Source: Nocardia huaxiensis (GTDB lineage: Bacteria > Actinomycetota > Actinomycetes > Mycobacteriales > Mycobacteriaceae). Taken from it: a DNA stretch of 64,000 nucleotides. Shown one piece after another: positions 8,872-17,355 of the stretch (positions are counted from its first letter, which is position 1; the number at the start of each line of letters is the position of its first letter). Position numbers and translations under genes: made by a program. The notes under the pieces are model-generated. The model was not told the origin of the DNA and did no database searches. It saw nothing but the letters and a program-made list of their open reading frames with translations. The stretch is taken from positions 5,952,001 to 6,016,000 of the forward strand of contig NZ_CP059399.1 of NCBI RefSeq assembly GCF_013744875.1. The letters run 5' to 3'.

Positions 8872-10629
8872 ATGACGGCGGGTGACAGCGATGAGAAGGC
8901 CAGCGGGAGTAGCCCATCCGGCGTAATGACCGCCCCGCGTGGCCCTCGTCGCACCGAAGCCGTGCACGGCGTCATCGAATTCGGCCGCCGGATCATCGGC
9001 CTGGACGTGTCGCCGCGCGACCATACGGTCGGTGACCTGCACCAGAACGAGGCCGTCTCGCAGCCGCTCAATGCGCGCGAGAAGACCCAGTTCGATCGCG
9101 TCCGCATGCTGGGCGCGACCGGCGCGGTCATGATGGCGCTCGGCGCGCTCGGGCTCGGCGCCCAGCCGACCCTGCAGAATCCCACCTCGGGCAAGGCGCT
9201 GCTGGGCCTGCTCGCGCGCACCTACAATGCGACGCTGGCCATCACCATGGTCGGCACCGCGGTGGTCATGCTGTCGTGGTTGCTGATGGGCCGGTTCGCC
9301 CTCGGCCTGCCGTCGCGCGGCATTCGCCGGGTGACGCGCTCGCAGCTGGATCGCACGCTGCTGCTGTGGATCATTCCGCTGTCCATCGCGCCGCCGATGT
9401 TCAGCAATGACGTCTATTCGTATCTGGCGCAGGGTGAAATCGCCGCGCGCGGACTCGATCCGTATTCGGTGGGGCCCGAACAGGGCTTGACGCTGGATAA
9501 TCCGCTCACCAAACAGGTTTCCGGAATCTGGCAGAAAACACCCGCCCCCTACGGGCCGTTATCGCTGTGGATCGGGCGCGGGATCGCCGAAATATCCGGC
9601 GACAACATTATTGCCGGAGTTTTGCTGCATCGGCTGGTGGCGCTGATCGGTGTCGCGTGCATCGTGTGGGCGCTGCCCCGGCTCGCGCGCCGCTGCGGCG
9701 TGTCCAGCGTCGCCGCGCTGTGGCTGGGTGCGGCCAATCCGCTGGTGCTGTTCCATCTGGTGGCGGGCGCGCACAATGAGGCGCTCATGATCGGGCTCAT
9801 GCTCGTCGGCATGGAATTCTGCCTGCGCGCACTGGAATTCGGCGGGCCACTGAGGGGTTCGACCCTGGCCCTGTTCCTGGCCGGGGTCACGGTCATCGCG
9901 CTCTCGTCGATGGTCAAGATTCCGTCCATGCTGGCCATGGCCTTCATCTGGATGGCTCTGACCCGATACTGGGGCGGAGGCTGGCGCGCGCTCGTCAGAT
10001 CGGCCGCTTTACTCGGCGTGGTGACGGGCTTCGTGGCCGTCACCGTCTGCGTGATCAGCGGCCTCGGCTTCGGCTGGATAGCCACCCTCAATACCGCCAG
10101 CGCCGTGCGCAGCTGGATGTCGCTGCCCACCGCCATCGCCGTGGCCACCGCCTTCGGTGGCGTGCTGCTCGGAATCGGCGATCACACAACGGCTTTGCTC
10201 GCCCTGACGCGCCCGATCGGCAGTGTGGTGACAGCGATCATCGTGATCCGCATGCTCATCGCCACCTACTCCGGCCGCTTGAATCCGGTTGGCGCGCTGG
10301 GTGTGTCGTTCGGCTTCGTGGTCCTGCTGTTCCCGGTGGTCCAGCCCTGGTACCTGTTGTGGGGCATCATCCCGCTGGCAGCCTGGGCGAACCGACCGGC
10401 CTTCCGGATCCCCGCCACCGTGGCATCCGCCGTGGTCAGCGTCTTCCTCATGCCCACCGGCCGCGACATCACCCCCTTCGTCCTCATCTACGCCGCCATC
10501 ATCACCGTGGTCACCTGCGTGGTCCTCATCCTGGCCACCCGCAACTCGCTGCCCTGGCAGCACCGCCGCGATCCGGGCGACGACCGGCCGGTCTCGAGCG
10601 CCCCGAAACACCACGTCGGCGGGGTGTAG
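8872..10629 (+). CDS. mptB: Alpha-(1->6)-mannosyltransferase, GT-C type (MptB)
   Basis: Polytopic membrane glycosyltransferase of 585 aa that extends the mannan core of lipomannan using polyprenyl-phosphate mannose. About a dozen hydrophobic segments run from residue 95 to 560. The first extracytoplasmic loop carries FSNDVYSYLAQGEIAARGLD, the Asp-containing GT-C motif. The call as MptB rather than MptA rests on context: in M. tuberculosis mptB (Rv1459c) is followed by the same ABC pair and ctaA-like gene and sits next to sufR. Here 4.5 kb separates it from sufR. ATG 8872 is chosen over an upstream start because of the adjacent -10 element. Confidence 0.88.
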   Translation: MTAGDSDEKASGSSPSGVMTAPRGPRRTEAVHGVIEFGRRIIGLDVSPRDHTVGDLHQNEAVSQPLNAREKTQFDRVRMLGATGAVMMALGALGLGAQPTLQNPTSGKALLGLLARTYNATLAITMVGTAVVMLSWLLMGRFALGLPSRGIRRVTRSQLDRTLLLWIIPLSIAPPMFSNDVYSYLAQGEIAARGLDPYSVGPEQGLTLDNPLTKQVSGIWQKTPAPYGPLSLWIGRGIAEISGDNIIAGVLLHRLVALIGVACIVWALPRLARRCGVSSVAALWLGAANPLVLFHLVAGAHNEALMIGLMLVGMEFCLRALEFGGPLRGSTLALFLAGVTVIALSSMVKIPSMLAMAFIWMALTRYWGGGWRALVRSAALLGVVTGFVAVTVCVISGLGFGWIATLNTASAVRSWMSLPTAIAVATAFGGVLLGIGDHTTALLALTRPIGSVVTAIIVIRMLIATYSGRLNPVGALGVSFGFVVLLFPVVQPWYLLWGIIPLAAWANRPAFRIPATVASAVVSVFLMPTGRDITPFVLIYAAIITVVTCVVLILATRNSLPWQHRRDPGDDRPVSSAPKHHVGGV

Positions 10630-10653
10630 TGCTCGTCACACCGGGTGACCACC

Positions 10654-10659
10654 TACGGT
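10654..10659 (+). promoter_or_regulatory. Candidate -10 element of the ABC ATPase gene
   Basis: TACGGT ends 8 nt before the GTG at 10668, the same arrangement as at mptB and ctaA, and suggests a leaderless transcript. Confidence 0.4.
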
Positions 10660-10667
10660 GTACATCC

Positions 10668-11600
10668 GTGACCGCAGCTTCCGGACCCGCCGTACGCGTA
10701 GACGGCGTCGTGAAACGCTACGGCGAGACCACCGCGGTCGACGGCATCAGCTTCGAACTCGAACGCGCGCACGTGCTGGCACTGCTCGGGCCCAATGGGG
10801 CGGGCAAGACCACCACAACCGAGATGTGCGAGGGGTTCGTGACCCCCGACGCCGGGAGCGTGCGGGTGCTGGGCCTGGACCCGATCGCCGACTCGGACCG
10901 ACTACGCCCGCGCATCGGCGTGATGCTGCAGGGCGGCGGCGCGTATCCGGGGTCGCGCGCCGGGGAGATGCTCGATCTCGTCGCCTCGTATTCGGCCGAT
11001 CCGCTGGATCCGGCTTGGCTGCTGGACATTCTGGGACTGTCGGAGGCGCGGCGGACGCCGTATCGGCGGCTGTCGGGAGGCCAGCAGCAGCGGCTGGCGC
11101 TGGCGTGCGCGCTGGTGGGGCGGCCCGAAATCGTGTTCCTGGACGAGCCGACGGCCGGATTGGACGCGCAGGCCCGGCATCTGGTGTGGGAGCTCATCGA
11201 CGCGCTGCGGCGCGACGGGGTCAGCGTGCTCATGACCACGCACATGATGGACGAGGCCGAGCAGCTCGCCGATCAGCTGGTCATCATCGACCACGGACGC
11301 ATCGTCGCGCAGGGCACGCCCAGTGAGGTGACCTCGCACGGGGCCGAGGGGCGGCTGGCGTTCACCGCGCCGCCGAAACTCGACCTGACGCTGCTGGAAG
11401 CCGCACTGCCGGAAGGGTTCTCGCCGCGCGAGACCTCGCCGGGTTCCTACCTGCTGCAGGGTGACATCACCCCGCAGGTGCTGGCCACCCTGACCGCCTG
11501 GTGTGCGCGCATCGACGTGCTGCCCACCGATATCCGCATCGACCAGCGCCGCCTGGAAGACGTGTTCCTCGAACTGACCGGACGGGAGCTGCGAGGGTGA
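10668..11600 (+). CDS. ABC transporter ATP-binding protein (Rv1458c-like)
   Basis: ATPase subunit of 310 aa with a C-terminal extension typical of drug or antibiotic exporters. Walker A is GPNGAGKTTT, the signature LSGGQQQRLALACAL, Walker B VFLDEPTAGLD, and the H-loop MTTHMMDEA. The GTG at 10668 starts directly before the first beta strand (VTAASGPAVRVDG). It is translationally coupled to the permease by a GTGA overlap. The substrate is unknown; conserved linkage to mptB and ctaA suggests an envelope or heme-related role, but this is inference. Confidence 0.92.
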   Translation: MTAASGPAVRVDGVVKRYGETTAVDGISFELERAHVLALLGPNGAGKTTTTEMCEGFVTPDAGSVRVLGLDPIADSDRLRPRIGVMLQGGGAYPGSRAGEMLDLVASYSADPLDPAWLLDILGLSEARRTPYRRLSGGQQQRLALACALVGRPEIVFLDEPTAGLDAQARHLVWELIDALRRDGVSVLMTTHMMDEAEQLADQLVIIDHGRIVAQGTPSEVTSHGAEGRLAFTAPPKLDLTLLEAALPEGFSPRETSPGSYLLQGDITPQVLATLTAWCARIDVLPTDIRIDQRRLEDVFLELTGRELRG

Positions 11601-12379
11601 CCGAGACCGCCAACCGCTTCGCACCCGGCACCTTCCTCCCCGACCCGCGCCCCACCACGCGGGCGAAGATGCTCACCGCACAGACCCGGCTCGAGCTGAT
11701 CCTGTTGCTGCGCAACGGGGAACAGCTGCTGCTGACCATGTTCATTCCGATCACGCTGCTGATCGGGTTGACGCTGCTGCCGTTCAGCGGGCTGGGCGAG
11801 CATCGCGTGGACAAGGTGGTGCCCGCGGTCATGATGGTGGCGATCATGTCCACCGCCTTCACCGGGCAGGCCATCGCCGTCGGTTTCGACCGCCGCTACG
11901 GGGCGCTGAAACGCCTGGGGGCGACACCACTTCCGCGCTGGGGCATTGTCGCGGGCAAGTGCGCCGCCGTGCTGATCGTGGTGGTACTGCAGTCGATTCT
12001 GCTGGGCGGCATCGGATTCGCGCTCGGCTGGCGGCCCGCACTCACCGGACTACTGCTCGGCGCCATCGTGATCGCCCTCGGCACAGCCACTTTCGCCGCC
12101 CTGGGCCTGCTGCTCGGCGGCACGCTCAAGGCCGAGATCGTGCTGGCGCTGGCGAACATCCTGTGGTTCGTCATGCTGGGCATCGGCAGCCTCGTGCTCA
12201 TGTCCGACGACATCCCGAACGCGGTGAGCCTCATCGCGCGGGCCGTCCCCTCGGGTGCGCTGTCGGAATGCCTCGAACAGGCCATGCACAACAGCATCGA
12301 CTGGTACGGCCTGGCCGTGCTGGCCGGCTGGGGTGGGATCGGCGGCTTCCTCGCCACTCGTTTCTTCCGCTTCGACTGA
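11597..12379 (+). CDS. ABC transporter permease (Rv1457c-like)
   Basis: ABC-2 type membrane subunit of 260 aa with six predicted helices (for example LLLTMFIPITLLIGLTLLP and VLIVVVLQSILLGGIGFAL). The GTG start overlaps the stop of the ATPase gene by 3 bp, so the two form one exporter. The cytoplasmic segment RRYGALKRLGATPLPR between helices 2 and 3 is the usual ABC-2 coupling region. It is followed by an 80-bp spacer with a hairpin before ctaA. Confidence 0.9.
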   Translation: MTETANRFAPGTFLPDPRPTTRAKMLTAQTRLELILLLRNGEQLLLTMFIPITLLIGLTLLPFSGLGEHRVDKVVPAVMMVAIMSTAFTGQAIAVGFDRRYGALKRLGATPLPRWGIVAGKCAAVLIVVVLQSILLGGIGFALGWRPALTGLLLGAIVIALGTATFAALGLLLGGTLKAEIVLALANILWFVMLGIGSLVLMSDDIPNAVSLIARAVPSGALSECLEQAMHNSIDWYGLAVLAGWGGIGGFLATRFFRFD

Positions 12380-12426
12380 CCCGCTTCCCAGCGTTGTCCC
12401 ACGACACGTTGTAGTAGCCCCGGTGA

Positions 12427-12446
12427 CCGGGCGACATACCGCCCGG
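12427..12446. terminator. GC-rich hairpin between ABC permease and ctaA
   Basis: CCGGGCG-ACATAC-CGCCCGG is a perfect 7-bp stem 47 bp after the permease stop. There is no T-tract and it abuts the ctaA -10 element, so it could be a terminator or an operator. Confidence 0.4.
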
Positions 12447-12447
12447 C

Positions 12448-12453
12448 TACCAT
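12448..12453 (+). promoter_or_regulatory. Candidate -10 element of ctaA
   Basis: TACCAT ends 6 nt before the GTG at 12460. With no Shine-Dalgarno visible, this supports a leaderless ctaA mRNA and the chosen start. Confidence 0.45.
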
Positions 12454-12459
12454 CGGTTC

Positions 12460-13428
12460 GTGCTATCTCGCGCCATTCAGCGACTCGCCGACCTGTTCCC
12501 GCTGCCATCGCTGCGGGCCCAGCGCCTCATCGCCTTCGCGGTGATCCTGACCCAGGCCGGAATCTCGGTGACCGGAGCCATCGTCCGCGTCACCGCCTCC
12601 GGACTCGGCTGCCCCACCTGGCCGCAGTGCTTCCCCGGCAGTTTCGTGCCGGTGACGGTGGCCGAGGTGCCGGTGCTGCATCAGGCGGTCGAATTCGGCA
12701 ACCGCATGCTGACTTTCGTCGTGACACTGTTCGCGGCGGTGGTGGTGCTGGCGGTCACGCGGGCGCGGCGGCGGCGCGAGGTGCTCGTCTACGCGTGGAT
12801 GATGCCGGGCGGCACCGTGGTGCAGGCGATCATCGGCGGCATCACCGTGCGCACCGGACTGCTGTGGTGGACGGTCGCTGTGCATCTGCTGGCCTCCATG
12901 GTCATGGTGTGGCTGGCGGTGCTGCTGTACGCCAAGATCAGCGAACCCGATGACGGCGTGCAAGTCGTGCAGGTGCCCAAACCTTTGCGCATGCTCACGG
13001 TGCTCAGCGCAGTGGCGCTGGCCGCGACTCTCGTTGCGGGAACGCTCGTTACGGGCGCGGGACCGCACGCCGGCGACAAGAGCCTGGAGCGTCCGGTGGA
13101 ACGGCTCCAGGTGGAGATCGTCACCCTGGTGCATCTGCACGCGGAACTGCTCGTCGCCTATCTGGCACTGCTGGTGGGTCTCGGCTTCGGCCTCGCGGCG
13201 GTCGGAATGAACAAGGCGATTCGCGCGCGCTTCATCGTGCTCATCGCACTGGTGTGCAGTCAGGCGCTGGTGGGTCTGGTCCAATACTTCACCGATGTGC
13301 CGGCCGCCCTGGTGGCCGTGCATGTCGGCGGCGCGGCAGCGTGCACCGCCGCCACCGCCGCGCTGTGGGCGGCCATGCGCACGCGCGAACCGGTTCCCGC
13401 GACGGTGTCCGAGCCCGTCGCGGCCTGA
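12460..13428 (+). CDS. ctaA: Heme A synthase (COX15/CtaA family)
   Basis: Membrane enzyme of 322 aa that oxidizes heme O to heme A for cytochrome aa3 oxidase. The N-terminal half has GAIVRVTASGLGCPTWPQCF, with the paired cysteines of Gram-positive CtaA, then HQAVEFGNRM with a heme-ligand-type His; HLLASMVMVWLAVLL and HLHAELLVAYLALLV supply further conserved His. Eight helices are predicted. The start is GTG 12460. Its partner ctaB lies about 25 kb away at 38516, matching the M. tuberculosis order. Confidence 0.93.
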   Translation: MLSRAIQRLADLFPLPSLRAQRLIAFAVILTQAGISVTGAIVRVTASGLGCPTWPQCFPGSFVPVTVAEVPVLHQAVEFGNRMLTFVVTLFAAVVVLAVTRARRRREVLVYAWMMPGGTVVQAIIGGITVRTGLLWWTVAVHLLASMVMVWLAVLLYAKISEPDDGVQVVQVPKPLRMLTVLSAVALAATLVAGTLVTGAGPHAGDKSLERPVERLQVEIVTLVHLHAELLVAYLALLVGLGFGLAAVGMNKAIRARFIVLIALVCSQALVGLVQYFTDVPAALVAVHVGGAAACTAATAALWAAMRTREPVPATVSEPVAA

Positions 13429-13449
13429 TACCCGCCGACGCCGATCCGG

Positions 13450-14334
13450 CTACCCGCGATCGGCGACGGCCACCTGACCGCGGCCGACCGCGGACTTGCG
13501 CCGGATCCCGAGGCCCAGCTCCTCCCCGATGGTCAGCTGGTCGACATCGCTGACCACATAGAAACCGTGCTCCACGAGCAGGTCTCGCATCTGCTCCGGC
13601 GTCCACGCCGAACGCCACGGTTCCCCGGCGAGCGGACTGCGCCGACCTGCCAGCCGGAACAGCACGCCCAGCATCCTGCGCCCGACGGTGGCCGACAGCG
13701 GTGACGGCGTCGGGTAGGAGACGAGCAGCCTGCTTCCGGGCGCGCTGCGTTTCGCCACCTCGATGACGGTGGCGGTGACCTCGTCGGGCGAGAGGTACGG
13801 CACCACGCCCTCCCAGATCCAGGTGGTCGGAACCGTCTCGTCGTGACCGTGCTCGGCCAGCGTCGTGCCGAGTTCGTCGTGCGCGAAATCCACTGGCACG
13901 AACCGCACTTCGGCGATGGGGGCACGCTCCCCCAGGCGCTCCCGCTTCTCGGCCTGCGAGGCGGGATGATCCACTTCGAACACGCGCACCCCGGCCAGTT
14001 CCGGCATGCGCCACGCGCGGGCGTCGAGGCCCGCGCCGAGGATCACCAGTTGCGGGTTCCCCTTCTCGCGCACCGCGTCATCGATGGCGACCGTGCGGGT
14101 GACGAGGATATCCGTTGTGGTGGTGAGCAATTCGAACTCGACGCGATCCCCGAACGAGCTGGGCGCCACCCCGGAACGGGCCAGCGTCACCGGCGGTATC
14201 TCCGGTTCGCGCAGCAGCTCGATCGCGAGGGGATCGGAGAACCGCCCCACACCCAACCGCCCATCCCCCACGGCGCGGGCCTGACAAACCAGCACCGCCG
14301 TCCGACTCGCTGCACGTTCGGCCATGGAGAGCAT
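13450..14334 (-). CDS. SAM-dependent methyltransferase, LCMT/TIGR00027-like
   Basis: Class I methyltransferase of 294 aa in the leucine-carboxyl-methyltransferase-like family that is expanded in mycolata. Family blocks are TAVLVCQARA, RFSDPLAIELL, the SAM-binding VILGAGLDARAWRM, the acidic FEVDHPASQAEKRERL, and FVPVDFAHDELG. ATG 14334 has GGAGGG 6 nt upstream, better than the Met three codons in. Substrates of this family are mostly unknown; some modify lipids or polyketides. It is convergent with ctaA (21-bp gap). Confidence 0.87.
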   Translation of the reverse strand: MLSMAERAASRTAVLVCQARAVGDGRLGVGRFSDPLAIELLREPEIPPVTLARSGVAPSSFGDRVEFELLTTTTDILVTRTVAIDDAVREKGNPQLVILGAGLDARAWRMPELAGVRVFEVDHPASQAEKRERLGERAPIAEVRFVPVDFAHDELGTTLAEHGHDETVPTTWIWEGVVPYLSPDEVTATVIEVAKRSAPGSRLLVSYPTPSPLSATVGRRMLGVLFRLAGRRSPLAGEPWRSAWTPEQMRDLLVEHGFYVVSDVDQLTIGEELGLGIRRKSAVGRGQVAVADRG

Positions 14335-14362
14335 TATCGGCCCTCCGGTCCGGTGTGTCCGT

Positions 14363-14728
14363 TCAGGCGACCGCGAACAGCGCGCCCGCGGCCACGGCTT
14401 CGACCACAAAGTAGAACCAGACCGGGTAGAACCCGGTGCGTTCGTCCAGCGCAGCGGCGACGACACGCCCGGCCGCCATCCCCGCGAGCGCGGCGGCGAC
14501 AGTGAGCAGAATACCGGTCCGCAGTGAACCGGATTGCGCGGCGGCGACACCCAGAATCGCGGCCATGGCGATTCCGAATCCGCCGTACACGGCCCGGACC
14601 TCATACCGCGCTCGCGGATCCTCGGCCCGCAACCCGAACATGGCGAGCACCGCGCCCGGCAGCGCGAGCGCGTAACCGCCCATACCGAGAAAGAAGACGG
14701 CGACGACAATGGCGATGAAGGTGGTCAA
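14363..14728 (-). CDS. Small four-helix membrane protein (DUF4345-like)
   Basis: Protein of 121 aa that is almost entirely hydrophobic: about four helices, with the conserved-looking segment RARYEVRAVYGGFGIAMA between helices 1 and 2 that resembles DUF4345. No catalytic residues are evident. It is divergent from an AraC-type regulator with only 38 bp between starts, so that regulator may control it. Function unknown. Confidence 0.6.
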   Translation of the reverse strand: MTTFIAIVVAVFFLGMGGYALALPGAVLAMFGLRAEDPRARYEVRAVYGGFGIAMAAILGVAAAQSGSLRTGILLTVAAALAGMAAGRVVAAALDERTGFYPVWFYFVVEAVAAGALFAVA

Positions 14729-14766
14729 CTGTTGCCTCCCAGACGAACCGAAGTGAGGAAGTCAGC

Positions 14767-15681
14767 GTGACCCAGGAGCAGATCAACGCGCTTCCGCAAA
14801 CCTGCTACCCGACGGTGTGGCTGTGGCCGGGTCACGCACTCTACGCGGGACCGTCACTGAATCTCGGCCCACACTCCGGTTCGGTGTGGTGCTTCGCGGT
14901 CGGCGTGGATCGGCCGTACACCCTGCGTGTAGGCGACGCCGATCCACTGACGACCACGACCGCGCTCATCCCGCCGCGCACCACCCACCAGCTGATCAGC
15001 CACGACGGCCGAATGATCTTCGCCTACCTGGACCCCACCTCACGCCGGGCCGAGGCATGCCGTGCACGGATGTCGGAACGGGCCGGTGCGACAGGCATCC
15101 GGCATGCCGAGGCCGATGCGCTCCTCGCGCTCGGGACCGAGTTGATCGCGACCGGCGTCTCCCCAGGCTCCGATCCCACGTCGCTCGCCACCGGTGCGCC
15201 CGTTCTCGGTGACGGGACCGGGCCCGCCCGCGCCACAACCGATTCGACCCTTGCGGACGCTCTCGACCGCCGGGCGAGTACGTGGATCGAGCTGGCCGCA
15301 CCCGCCCCACAGCACCGGATGGATGCACGGATCACCGAGGCCGCCAAGGCGATTCGCGCCGATCCCGCCGCGCCGGTCACGGCCGCCGAGTTGGCCGGGC
15401 GGGCCGGTCTCTCGGAATCCCGTTTCCTGCACCTGTTCCGACAGGAGACGGGCACGAGTCTGCGCCGCTACCGGCAGTGGTCCCGGCTCCTGCGCGCCGC
15501 CGCCCTGACCGGTGCGGGCCTCGACCTGACCACCGCTGCGGTCGAAGCCGGATTCGCCAGCCCTTCGCACTTCGCCGACCGCTTCCGCACCACCTTCGGT
15601 TTGTCGGCGACTCGCCTGCGCGCCAGCGGAGTTCGCACGCGCGTACTGGCGGATCGCCGGCCCGCCGACCCGGAACGCTGA
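14767..15681 (+). CDS. AraC-family transcriptional regulator
   Basis: Regulator of 304 aa starting at GTG 14767. The C-terminal AraC domain has two HTH units: VTAAELAGRAGLSESRFLHL and the diagnostic second helix TAAVEAGFASPSHFADRFRT. The N-terminal cupin-like sensor region contains PRTTHQLIS. It is divergent from the DUF4345-like gene; effector unknown. Confidence 0.9.
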   Translation: MTQEQINALPQTCYPTVWLWPGHALYAGPSLNLGPHSGSVWCFAVGVDRPYTLRVGDADPLTTTTALIPPRTTHQLISHDGRMIFAYLDPTSRRAEACRARMSERAGATGIRHAEADALLALGTELIATGVSPGSDPTSLATGAPVLGDGTGPARATTDSTLADALDRRASTWIELAAPAPQHRMDARITEAAKAIRADPAAPVTAAELAGRAGLSESRFLHLFRQETGTSLRRYRQWSRLLRAAALTGAGLDLTTAAVEAGFASPSHFADRFRTTFGLSATRLRASGVRTRVLADRRPADPER

Positions 15682-15725
15682 CCTGTCCGCACCCATCGCC
15701 CCGCGTCGGGCACGGTCCGAATCGT

Positions 15726-16451
15726 CTACCAACCCTGCCAGTGGATGGCGTCGGCCACCGGCTGGCGGGTGACAGGGCCGAAGCGCCCGGCGGGCTTGCC
15801 GACGGGAACGATCGCATAGATGCCGACCTGCGCCGGAATGCCCAGAATCGCCTTGAATTCCTGCTCGAAGAAGGTGTGCCAGGTGGTCATGGTGGCGGCC
15901 AGGCCGAGCGCGCGGGCGGTCAGCAGCAGGTTCTGGATGCCCGGGTAGACGGACGCACCCTCCGAGGCGATCTTCGCCCGGAACATATTGCGCGCCAGAC
16001 TGAAACCGGCGCGCGGCCCGAGCGAACGCAGCGCGGAAAGCTGTTCGCGGCCGGTCCGCAGCATGCGTTCGACCATGCCGCGCGAGTCGTAGCAGGCAAT
16101 GATCAAGGCAGGGGTGTCCTCGAAATGATCGCCCTGGTAGCGCAGGGCGGCCATGGTGCGCCCCCATGACTCGGCATCCACGTGCGGCGGCGGGGTCTGG
16201 GAGGCGACGTAGTAGTCCACGATGCGCCGCCACACCGGCGCCAGCCGCGCAATGGGCTCGCGATCGGTGACGATGACGAACGAATACGACTGATTGTTGC
16301 CGCCGCTGGGTCCGTAGGTGGCGGCCTGGACCAATTGCTCGAGCTGTTCGCGCGGTACCGGGTCGGGTTTGAGCCGGCGCATGGCGCGCGTCGTGGTCAT
16401 GATCTCGTGCAGGGGCGCGTCCGTACCGAAGGACAGCGGCGGAGTCGTCAT
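15726..16451 (-). CDS. Nitroreductase-family flavoprotein
   Basis: FMN-dependent oxidoreductase of 241 aa. The N-terminal TTRAMRRLKPDPVPREQLEQ and TYGPSGGNNQSYSFVIVTD are the nitroreductase FMN-binding blocks. GIQNLLLTARALGLAATMTT and GIYAIVPVGKPAGRFGPVTR complete the C-terminal signature. The start is set at 16451 (MTTPPLSF), since the upstream 15 codons are Arg-rich and unlike the family. It is convergent with the AraC gene and 121 bp from nagB. The natural substrate cannot be inferred. Confidence 0.88.
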   Translation of the reverse strand: MTTPPLSFGTDAPLHEIMTTTRAMRRLKPDPVPREQLEQLVQAATYGPSGGNNQSYSFVIVTDREPIARLAPVWRRIVDYYVASQTPPPHVDAESWGRTMAALRYQGDHFEDTPALIIACYDSRGMVERMLRTGREQLSALRSLGPRAGFSLARNMFRAKIASEGASVYPGIQNLLLTARALGLAATMTTWHTFFEQEFKAILGIPAQVGIYAIVPVGKPAGRFGPVTRQPVADAIHWQGW

Positions 16452-16572
16452 CTGGGCTCGATTCTGAATAGGCTTTCGCCGCAAGGATATTCGCACGAGT
16501 ATCCCGGTGACGGCGGCATTGCCCAGTCCGAATCCTGGTCAGCGGACAGCCCCGGCGCGTTGCGCCGACCCG

Positions 16573-17355
16573 TCAGAAGCTCTGCCAGGAGGGCTTGTTC
16601 TCGACCGCGAAGCGGTAGTAGTCGACGGCCTTCAGGTTGGCTGCCGCGGCGGGGTCGACGATGACGGTGACGTGCGGGTGCATTTGCAGGATCGACGCCG
16701 GGCAGAAGGCGGAGACCGGGCCCTCGACGGCCGTCGCGACGGCGTCGGCCTTGCCGGAGCCGGTGGCGATCATGAGCAGATGCTGTGCGTCGCTGATGGT
16801 TCCGAGGCCCTGGGTGAGGACGTGGGTGGGGACCTGGGAGAGGTCGTCGTCGAAGAAACGGGCGTTGTCCTCGCGGGTCTTCGGGGTCAGCGTCTTGACG
16901 CGGGTGCGCGAGCGGAGGGAGGAACCGGGCTCGTTGAAGCCGATATGGCCATTGGCGCCGATGCCGAGGATCTGCACCGAGACGGGACCGTCGGCCGCGA
17001 TCATCTGTTCGTATTCGGCTGCGGCAGCCGGGATGTCGGCGGCCTGGCCGTCGGGGCTGTGCACCAGGTTGTCGGCGAAGTCCACGTGCGAGGTGAATTC
17101 GTCGCGGATGAACTGGGCGTAGGACTGCGGGTGGCCGGGCGGCAGGCCGATGTACTCGTCGAGCAGAAACGCGTGCACACCACGGAAACTCAGGTTCTCC
17201 TCGCGATGCTGTCGAATGAGTTCCCGGTACGCGCCGAGCGGGGAGGAGCCGGTGGCCAGGCCGATGGCGCGGGCGCCGCGGCGCACATGGTCGGCCATGA
17301 TGCGGCCCGCCAGCACACCGGCTTCGGCCGCGTTGTCGGTGATCACGAGTTCCAT
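16573..17355 (-). CDS. nagB: Glucosamine-6-phosphate deaminase
   Basis: Converts GlcN-6-phosphate to fructose-6-phosphate and ammonia, the last step of this GlcNAc operon. 260 aa. Family motifs: GLATGSSPLGAYRELI (phosphate loop), FLLDEYIGL (Asp66) and IGANGHIGFNEPGSSLRSRT with the catalytic His. The Asp that precedes this His in E. coli (GNDGHI) is Asn here, as in Bacillus-type NagB. The start overlaps the end of nagA by 13 bp; it is the last gene of EIIC-ptsH-ptsI-nagA-nagB. Confidence 0.96.
   Translation of the reverse strand: MELVITDNAAEAGVLAGRIMADHVRRGARAIGLATGSSPLGAYRELIRQHREENLSFRGVHAFLLDEYIGLPPGHPQSYAQFIRDEFTSHVDFADNLVHSPDGQAADIPAAAAEYEQMIAADGPVSVQILGIGANGHIGFNEPGSSLRSRTRVKTLTPKTREDNARFFDDDLSQVPTHVLTQGLGTISDAQHLLMIATGSGKADAVATAVEGPVSAFCPASILQMHPHVTVIVDPAAAANLKAVDYYRFAVENKPSWQSF

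Noticed and set aside
8872..8940. Longer start for mptB at 8839
   Set aside because: It would place the -10 element inside the coding sequence, and the added residues are Arg-rich and unlike the family.
16573..17355. nagB as inactive because the E. coli Asp in NDGHI is Asn
   Set aside because: The same Asn is usual in Gram-positive NagB enzymes with normal activity, and the catalytic His and the Asp of LLDEY are present.
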